DNA of 5,930 bases from Phycisphaeraceae bacterium (lineage in GTDB: Bacteria > Planctomycetota > Phycisphaerae > Phycisphaerales > Phycisphaeraceae). The position numbers were made by a program, and so were the translations under genes. The notes beneath the pieces are model-generated. The model was not told the DNA's origin. It ran no database searches and saw nothing but the letters and a program-made list of their open reading frames with translations. Below are positions 1 to 3,843 of the stretch, piece after piece (positions within the stretch are counted from its first letter, which is position 1; each line of letters opens with the position of its first letter). Location: the NCBI GenBank assembly GCA_029260695.1, contig JAJDCT010000185.1:1-5930 (forward strand), in the 5' to 3' direction.

Positions 1-168
1 GCATGCGACGGCTCGACCCTGCCGCAGGAGGTGTTGGACCAACTCGCAAAGCTCTACGCCGACGACTACGGCCTGGGCGACGATGCCCACCCCTGCGACA
101 TCAAGTCCAGCACCGCCGAAGGCGGCGCGGTCCGCAGCAGCTACGAGCAGCCAGCGGGTGTGGTGTGA
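1..168 (+). CDS. C-terminal fragment of an unrecognised protein
   Basis: Frame 1 is open from the left edge of the window to a TGA at 166-168, giving 55 residues of the C-terminal end; the start lies outside. The frame looks coding because third codon positions are overwhelmingly G or C, as in the genes downstream. The peptide begins ACDGSTLPQEV, continues with an acidic stretch (YADDYGLGDDAHPCD) and ends in a polar, probably flexible tail (SSYEQPAGVV). It has two cysteines, no hydrophobic segment long enough to cross a membrane, and no motif I can assign to a family. A 142-bp gap with a hairpin repeat separates it from the next gene, so it is probably a separate transcription unit. An overlapping ATG-started frame (3-185) is Arg-rich and looks like an out-of-frame shadow. 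I assign no function. Confidence 0.6.
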   Translation, partial: ACDGSTLPQEVLDQLAKLYADDYGLGDDAHPCDIKSSTAEGGAVRSSYEQPAGVV

Positions 169-204
169 TGTTGGGTGCGGCGTAGGAGACTGTTGGATAG
201 TTTC

Positions 205-255
205 TAGCCGCGATTCTACGAATCGCGAGCACTGCGGGCTGTAAGCCCGCAGCTA
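205..255. repeat. Double-hairpin REP-like element
   Basis: Two perfect hairpins stand side by side in the spacer. The first has an 8-bp stem, CGCGATTC (209-216) and GAATCGCG (220-227), with loop TAC. The second has a 9-bp stem, CTGCGGGCT (232-240) and AGCCCGCAG (244-252), with loop GTA. They are bracketed by TAGC (205-208) and its reverse complement GCTA (252-255). The plan resembles the element at 1858-1933, which suggests a dispersed REP/BIME-like family. No T-tract follows either stem, so a classical intrinsic terminator is unlikely, although the structure could still separate the upstream gene from the NUDIX gene. The stems are seen directly; family membership and function are inferred. 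Confidence 0.75.
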
Positions 256-304
256 TCAAGGGTCATTATCAACAGATATCCCGAACTCCATGTCGGTCGA
301 GGCG

Positions 305-310
305 TAGAAT
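305..310 (+). promoter_or_regulatory. Possible -10 hexamer of the NUDIX gene
   Basis: TAGAAT matches the bacterial -10 consensus TATAAT at 4 of 6 positions, including the key first A and last T. It directly abuts the ATG at 311, and a second in-frame ATG at 317 lies six bases beyond it. If the hexamer is real, transcription would begin near 317 and the mRNA would be leaderless, favouring the second ATG. No convincing -35 box is present at the usual distance (282-288 reads CGAACTC), so the call is weak. Confidence 0.3.
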
Positions 311-856
311 ATGCCGATGCCCGAAGACACCACGACAGACAACCAGATCCTGTTCCACGGCACGCGCTTCGATGTGCGCGAGGTTGAGTTACCCAAGCGC
401 TCCGGTGGGACGATACGGCGGGAAGTGGTGGTGCCCGCTAACGCGGTGGTGGTGCTGCCATTGCTTGATGAGCAGACGGTGGTGCTGATCCGCAACGAGC
501 GTTTCGCGGTAGGCCAGACCCTGTGGGAGTTGCCCGCCGGGACGTTGGAAGCCGGCGAAGACACGGCCCTCTGTGCCGGGCGGGAGTTGCTGGAAGAGAC
601 CGGGTATGCGGCGTCCGAGGTGACCCGGCTAATCGAGTTCTACCCCTCGCCTGGGTTCTGTACCGAGCTTCTAACCGCGTTCCTGGCCCGTGGCTTGGTA
701 TTCCGGGGTCAGGATTTAGATGAAACCGAGCGGATCACGACTGAAGCGATACCCCTGAATGAGTCGATCCAGATGGTACGGGACAACCGCATCCGGGACG
801 CGAAGACGATCGCGACGCTGCTTTATTACCAGACGTTTCTAAGGGCGGGCACCTGA
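311..856 (+). CDS. NUDIX hydrolase, ADP-ribose pyrophosphatase type
   Basis: Predicted cytoplasmic hydrolase of nucleoside diphosphates linked to another moiety, most likely splitting ADP-ribose into AMP and ribose 5-phosphate. Its 181 residues suit the family. The full Nudix box GX5EX7REXXEEXG is intact: G77, E83, R91-E92, E95-E96 and G98, the metal-binding glutamates being present. It is preceded by LWELPAGTLEAGE and followed about 15 residues later by YPSPGFCTE (near 110-118), the proline-containing signature that marks ADP-ribose pyrophosphatases within the superfamily. The N-terminal half is beta-rich (VVVLPLLDEQTVVLIRNERFAVG), as expected for the domain used in dimerisation. There are two possible starts, 311 and 317 (MPMPED). 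Neither has a Shine-Dalgarno sequence, and a -10-like hexamer just upstream favours 317 if the mRNA is leaderless. The stop overlaps the rhomboid start by one base (TGATG), implying co-translation. The ADP-ribose preference is inferred from motif, not proven. Confidence 0.9.
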   Translation: MPMPEDTTTDNQILFHGTRFDVREVELPKRSGGTIRREVVVPANAVVVLPLLDEQTVVLIRNERFAVGQTLWELPAGTLEAGEDTALCAGRELLEETGYAASEVTRLIEFYPSPGFCTELLTAFLARGLVFRGQDLDETERITTEAIPLNESIQMVRDNRIRDAKTIATLLYYQTFLRAGT

Positions 857-1773
857 TGGCTTGGCAGGATCGAGATTACAACCAAGATGGATTCGGCGGA
901 TCGCGCGGCGGGTTCGGCGGACGGTTGGGTAGCGCGTCGGTGGTGACCTGGCTGCTTGGGATCAACTGCGTCATTTTTCTATTAGACGGTGTGCTTTCCA
1001 GCGGTATGAGGTCGCAGGCGGTCTCGCCATCCTATTGGGGCAACTTCAACGTCGAGCAGGGGGTGTACGGCCTGCAGCTTTGGCGGTTCGTGACGTATCA
1101 GTTCTTACACGACGGACTCTTCCATATTTTTGGAAACATGCTCGTGTTGTTTTTCTTCGGCCCGATGTTGGAGAAATGGTGGGGGAGCCGGCGGTTTTTA
1201 GCGTTTTACCTGTTGTGTGGCATCTGCGCGACAGTCTTTTTGATTCCAATTACCATTAACGTGCCGGGGTTGATTTTCAATCTTGCATACCTGCAGGGGC
1301 ACGGGATATTGCCGACCCAGGTTACGATCGTCGGCGCTTCGGGCAGTACCTTTGGAATCCTTGTCGGGGCCGCGGTGTTGTTCCCGCGCGAACGGGTGAT
1401 GTTGATTTTCCCACCGATCCCGATGGCGATGCGCACGCTGGCTCTGATATTTCTGGGGCTAGCAGCGTTGAGTGTGATCGTCGGAGCCCGTAACGCCGGC
1501 GGCGAAGCCGCGCACCTCGGTGGGGCGCTGCTTGGGTTTGTGTTAGTCAAGAACCCACGCTGGCTGAACTGGGCGGACCGGTTCTCGGCTTCCGCGATCC
1601 AGGACGGGGTGAACAAGGGGCGGTTCGAGCGTAAGCGTAAGCGGGAGGTGGCCGATCAGGCCGAGGTGGATCGGATCCTGGATAAGGTCCGGGACAAGGG
1701 GCTTGGGAGCCTGACGCGCAAAGAAAAGAAGACCCTCAACGACGCGACCGAACGGCAGAAGCGGGCGGGGTAG
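856..1773 (+). CDS. Rhomboid family intramembrane serine protease
   Basis: Polytopic inner-membrane protease expected to cut substrate transmembrane helices within the bilayer. All hallmark residues are present: WR motif at 76-77, HxxxN in helix 2 (H90, N94), the catalytic serine S162 in GASG, and the catalytic H220 in AHLGGALLG. Hydrophobic segments lie near 28-46, 84-104, 112-133, 158-176, 190-209 and 216-231, matching the six-helix core. The N-terminus (residues 1-25) is Gly-rich with repeated GGFGG. The C-terminus after 240 is highly charged and ends in a tail around 269-303 (VDRILDKVRDKGLGSLTRKEKKTL) of the small domain often found behind bacterial rhomboids, probably cytoplasmic. At 305 residues it is somewhat long because of these two tails. 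The ATG at 856 overlaps the upstream TGA by one base, so translation is probably coupled to the NUDIX gene. The substrate cannot be predicted from sequence. Confidence 0.95.
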   Translation: MAWQDRDYNQDGFGGSRGGFGGRLGSASVVTWLLGINCVIFLLDGVLSSGMRSQAVSPSYWGNFNVEQGVYGLQLWRFVTYQFLHDGLFHIFGNMLVLFFFGPMLEKWWGSRRFLAFYLLCGICATVFLIPITINVPGLIFNLAYLQGHGILPTQVTIVGASGSTFGILVGAAVLFPRERVMLIFPPIPMAMRTLALIFLGLAALSVIVGARNAGGEAAHLGGALLGFVLVKNPRWLNWADRFSASAIQDGVNKGRFERKRKREVADQAEVDRILDKVRDKGLGSLTRKEKKTLNDATERQKRAG

Positions 1774-1775
1774 GG

Positions 1776-1810
1776 GATCTGTGATCTCTGATTGTTGGTT
1801 GCTGATGTGG
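1776..1810. repeat. Degenerate 7-bp tandem repeat after the rhomboid gene
   Basis: Starting three bases after the rhomboid stop codon, five consecutive 7-bp units can be read: GATCTGT, GATCTCT, GATTGTT, GGTTGCT and GATGTGG. The first two differ at one base, and the rest share the GAT start or the T-rich end. A G-rich run (1809-1829) follows. Period-7 arrays also occur in tgt (2490-2589) and before secD (3814-3834), although with a different unit. The alignment is by eye and the later units are weak. Confidence 0.45.
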
Positions 1811-1857
1811 GGGAGGGGCACAGGGGGGGCGGATTAGTTGAGGATATTAACGTCCGT

Positions 1858-1933
1858 CGTTTAGCGACGGATCGTAGATCCGCGTGTCTGCTCATAGGGA
1901 TATACACGGCGATCTGCGATCGCCCGCTAAACG
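1858..1933. repeat. 76-bp palindromic element with two internal hairpins
   Basis: The two halves (1858-1890 and 1901-1933) are reverse complements over 33 positions, with 25 Watson-Crick pairs, 2 wobbles and a 10-base centre. The outermost 9 bp are perfect: CGTTTAGCG against CGCTAAACG. Each half can also fold locally. CGGATC-GTA-GATCCG occupies 1868-1882 and GGCGATC-TGC-GATCGCC occupies 1908-1924. A further hairpin CCGTCG/CGACGG overlaps the left end (1854-1870). The layout of outer TAGC/GCTA with two inner hairpins resembles 205-255. It lies just upstream of the tgt promoter, so it could act as a transcription barrier, a protein-binding site or a small non-autonomous mobile element. An ATG-started frame runs through it into tgt, but tgt itself begins later. 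Confidence 0.75.
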
Positions 1934-1943
1934 TGGGTGCTTG

Positions 1944-1973
1944 GTGACAGTGTCGGGCGGTATCTCCTACAAT
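1944..1973 (+). promoter_or_regulatory. Probable sigma-70-type promoter of tgt
   Basis: GTGACA (1944-1949) matches the -35 consensus TTGACA at 5 of 6 positions, and TACAAT (1968-1973) matches the -10 consensus at 5 of 6. The spacer is 18 bp, within the normal range. The tgt ATG at 1983 lies nine bases behind the -10 box, so transcription starting at the usual distance would leave zero to a few bases of leader. This fits the absence of any Shine-Dalgarno sequence upstream of the ATG. The promoter would also serve yajC and secD. Confidence 0.6.
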
Positions 1974-1982
1974 GCCCGGCTT

Positions 1983-3275
1983 ATGCCCGCCGTGACCTAC
2001 CAACTCAAGCAGAAAGATTCCGAGTCGAACGCAAGGCTCGGCCGGGTGACCACGCCGCACGGTTCTTTCGATACGCCGGCGTTTATGCCCGTGGGGACGC
2101 AGGGGTCGGTCAAGGGTTTGCAGCCGGACCAGGTCGACGCCGTGGGGGCGCAGATACTTCTATCAAACACCTACCACCTGATGCTCCGCCCGGGGTCACA
2201 GCTCGTCAAGAAGATGGGCGGTCTGCACAAGTGGATGCGCTGGGACAAGCCGATCCTCACCGACTCCGGCGGGTTCCAGGTCTTCAGCCTGACCGACATC
2301 AACCGCATCGGTGAGGACGGCGTAACGTTCCGCAGCCATCTGGATGGCCAACTGATCGAACTGACCCCCGAGCGTTCGATGCAGGTGCAGAACCAGCTGG
2401 GCGCAGACATCATCATGGCGTTCGATGACTGCCCGCCAAGCGGGGGGATCAGGGATTCGGGCGTGTGGGATGGGAAAGAACGGCCAGATGGGGTCCGGGG
2501 GGAAGGGTCTGGGGTCTTGGGTTCGGGGTCTAGTCAGAATGAAGACAGCCCAGGCGAATCCAGGCCCCAGCCCCTGGACCCCAGGCCCGCGAATCGTCAC
2601 GCCGTGGCGGTCGAGGATTACCCTGCCCGTGTGAAGATCGCCAACGAGCGCACGGTCCGCTGGCTGGATCGGTGTGTGAAAGCGCACGAGCGTCCTGACG
2701 AGCAGGGGCTCTTTGGGATCGTGCAGGGAGGAACGGACCTGGCGGCGCGGACGTGGTGCGCCCAGCATGTGACCCAGCACGACCTGCCGGGCTTCGCGAT
2801 CGGCGGGGTCGCGGTGGGTGAGGGTTATGACGAGATCAAGAAAGTCGTCGAGCACACGGCGCCGCTGTTGCCGGAGGATCGGCCGCGGTACCTGATGGGG
2901 GTCGGCTACGAGCGGGACATCCTTATGGCGGTGCGGGCCGGGGTGGATATGTTCGATTGCGTGCTGCCGACACGCAACGGCCGAAACGGTAACGCGTTCA
3001 CCCCGACGGGTCAGATCAGGCTCAAGAACGCGCAATATTCCGAGGATCAGAGCGTGCTGGATGAGGATTGTGACTGCCCGGCGTGCGGCGGGGGGTTCAC
3101 CCGCAGCTATCTTCGACACCTGTTTATGGCCCAGGAGATGCTCGGGCCCATCCTCGTGAGCACCCACAACATCCGGCACTTCCAGAGGTACCTATTGGAC
3201 ATCAGGCGTGCGATCGCTCAAAATGACTGGTCTTTGATCGAGCGGCGTTGGCCGGTGGCGGTTAAACGCCGGTGA
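1983..3275 (+). CDS. tgt: tRNA-guanine transglycosylase (queuosine pathway)
   Basis: Replaces guanine at wobble position 34 of GUN-anticodon tRNAs (Asp, Asn, His, Tyr) with the queuosine precursor preQ1. Catalytic residues are intact: base D94 in TDSGGFQVFSL, substrate-site D148 and C150 in AFDDC, GGVAVGE at 274-280, and nucleophile D325 in FDCVLPTRNGRNG. Zinc ligands are C363, C365, C368 and H395. The cysteine at 150 and valine at 278 are those of bacterial, preQ1-using enzymes rather than eukaryotic ones. The start at 1983 (MPAVTYQLKQ) fits the family N-terminus and a promoter just upstream. An earlier in-frame ATG at 1884 would add 33 unrelated residues encoded by the palindromic repeat. 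The protein has 430 residues against a usual 370-380. The excess is an in-frame insert of about 58 residues between CPP (150-152) and ERTVRW (ending W227), made of low-complexity Gly/Ser/Pro/Arg sequence encoded by a repeat. There is also one extra Gly between C368 and the following aromatic residue. Stop to yajC is 42 bp. Confidence 0.95.
   Translation: MPAVTYQLKQKDSESNARLGRVTTPHGSFDTPAFMPVGTQGSVKGLQPDQVDAVGAQILLSNTYHLMLRPGSQLVKKMGGLHKWMRWDKPILTDSGGFQVFSLTDINRIGEDGVTFRSHLDGQLIELTPERSMQVQNQLGADIIMAFDDCPPSGGIRDSGVWDGKERPDGVRGEGSGVLGSGSSQNEDSPGESRPQPLDPRPANRHAVAVEDYPARVKIANERTVRWLDRCVKAHERPDEQGLFGIVQGGTDLAARTWCAQHVTQHDLPGFAIGGVAVGEGYDEIKKVVEHTAPLLPEDRPRYLMGVGYERDILMAVRAGVDMFDCVLPTRNGRNGNAFTPTGQIRLKNAQYSEDQSVLDEDCDCPACGGGFTRSYLRHLFMAQEMLGPILVSTHNIRHFQRYLLDIRRAIAQNDWSLIERRWPVAVKRR
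2490..2589. repeat. In-frame heptamer inverted repeat inside tgt
   Basis: The left part reads as 7-bp units from 2490 to 2531: GGGGTCC, GGGGGGA, AGGGTCT, GGGGTCT, TGGGTTC, GGGGTCT. The right part, 2562-2589, is the complementary type: AGGCCCC, AGCCCCT, GGACCCC, AGGCCCG. Positions 2505-2531 pair with 2562-2588 as a 27-bp stem with 20 Watson-Crick pairs, 4 wobbles and 3 mismatches, around a 30-base loop. The frame stays open and the surrounding TGT motifs are undamaged. Codons here (many GGG, AGG, TCT, AGT) are unlike the rest of the gene, as expected if the DNA was shaped by repeat expansion rather than by selection on protein. The full insert probably extends to about 2436-2610, but its edges cannot be fixed without homologues lacking it. 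Confidence 0.75.
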
Positions 3276-3300
3276 TGCCAGATGTTGCGTGTATTTACAC

Positions 3301-3306
3301 GAAGGA
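3301..3306 (+). promoter_or_regulatory. Possible Shine-Dalgarno site deciding the yajC start
   Basis: GAAGGA is the only purine-rich tract resembling a ribosome binding site in the tgt-yajC gap. It overlaps the in-frame ATG at 3306 and so cannot serve it, but lies 11 bases before the in-frame ATG at 3318, slightly further than ideal. This tips the choice towards 3318. Confidence 0.35.
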
Positions 3307-3317
3307 TGAACACCCCG

Positions 3318-3749
3318 ATGACAACCGACCACCTGACCCTGATCCTCGCTCAAGACGGAGCGTCCGATCGGCCGGTCGCACCAGATAGCACCTCCCCGGC
3401 GTCCACCATCGAATCCACGCAAGCCCCCGGGGGGACGGCGCTGGATAGTGCCGACGGTGGCGATGCAACTACGAGCCAAGGTCTTCCCCCTTGGGTTTGG
3501 CTGCTGCCGATTGCGATGTTGCTCATCATGATGTCGACGGGTGGCCGAAAAGAAAAGAAGAAGCGTGCCGCGATGTTGGCGGCGATGGCCAAGGGCGACA
3601 AGGTCCAGACCGTCGGGGGGATCCTCGGCACGGTTGTCGAGGTCCGCGACGACGAGATCATCGTCAAGGTCGATGAAAACGCCAACACCCGCCTAAGGTT
3701 CTCACGCACCGCGATCCAGTCCATCCTGGAATCCAAGAACGCAGACTGA
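3318..3749 (+). CDS. yajC: Sec translocase accessory subunit YajC
   Basis: Small inner-membrane protein that associates with SecD-SecF and the SecYEG channel. From the chosen start it has 143 residues. A polar, acidic Ser/Thr/Pro/Ala-rich segment of about 55 residues comes first, then one transmembrane helix (about 59-75, WVWLLPIAMLLIMM), a basic stretch (GRKEKKKR), and the conserved cytoplasmic domain with KGDKVQTVGGILGTVVEV, DDEIIVKVD and a final SRTAIQSIL. This domain is the diagnostic part of the family. Position between tgt and secD is the classical one. In-frame ATGs also exist at 3282 and 3306; 3318 is preferred for its ribosome-site spacing, but the start is uncertain. The extension before the helix is longer than in E. 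coli YajC (about 110 residues in total). The usual Arg-Pro-Gln after the helix is replaced by STGGRK. Confidence 0.88.
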   Translation: MTTDHLTLILAQDGASDRPVAPDSTSPASTIESTQAPGGTALDSADGGDATTSQGLPPWVWLLPIAMLLIMMSTGGRKEKKKRAAMLAAMAKGDKVQTVGGILGTVVEVRDDEIIVKVDENANTRLRFSRTAIQSILESKNAD

Positions 3750-3813
3750 CACCAGACACCCCCGGATATTCCAGCCGTGCCGCTAGGCCCTTCCCGCCTC
3801 ATCATGCACGGTC

Positions 3814-3834
3814 AGCCCCTAGACCCCAGACCCA
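3814..3834. repeat. Three-unit heptamer repeat upstream of secD
   Basis: AGCCCCT, AGACCCC and AGACCCA run in tandem, ending nine bases before the secD ATG. The 21 bp match 18 of 21 bases of the right arm of the repeat inside tgt (2569-2589), and are the reverse complement of the unit in its left arm. The tract is C-rich and leaves no Shine-Dalgarno sequence before secD. The remainder of the 94-bp yajC-secD gap shows no promoter or hairpin that I can support. Confidence 0.6.
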
Positions 3835-3843
3835 ATCACTCCC

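Noticed and set aside
209..252. Intrinsic terminator for the first gene
   Set aside because: The hairpins are strong but neither is followed by a run of T. They fit a REP-like repeat better.
256..564. Minus-strand frame of 102 codons opposite the NUDIX start
   Set aside because: Ser/Thr-rich low-information translation opposite a clear NUDIX gene; no motif.
1884..1982. Upstream in-frame extension of tgt (33 residues from an earlier ATG)
   Set aside because: The extra codons run through the palindromic repeat and the probable tgt promoter, and the TGT family N-terminus matches from the ATG at 1983.
1774..1982. preQ1 riboswitch upstream of tgt
   Set aside because: preQ1 riboswitches can regulate queuosine genes, so the gap was read for one. 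The structures here are symmetrical palindromes rather than the small H-type pseudoknot with an A-rich tail, and the probable promoter leaves almost no transcribed leader.
2196..3179. Long open frame on the minus strand (327 codons) opposite tgt
   Set aside because: It lies wholly opposite the well-supported tgt gene. The translation is Arg/His/Pro-rich without family motifs, as expected for antisense frames in GC-rich coding DNA.
3285..3297. Promoter for yajC with TATTTA as -10
   Set aside because: No -35 box lies at an acceptable distance, and the gene sits 42 bp behind tgt in a conserved operon, so a separate promoter is not needed.
3350..3805. Minus-strand frame of 151 codons opposite yajC
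   Set aside because: It is antisense to a recognised YajC, and its apparent hydrophobic and Ser-rich stretches mirror the yajC codons. No promoter or ribosome site was found.
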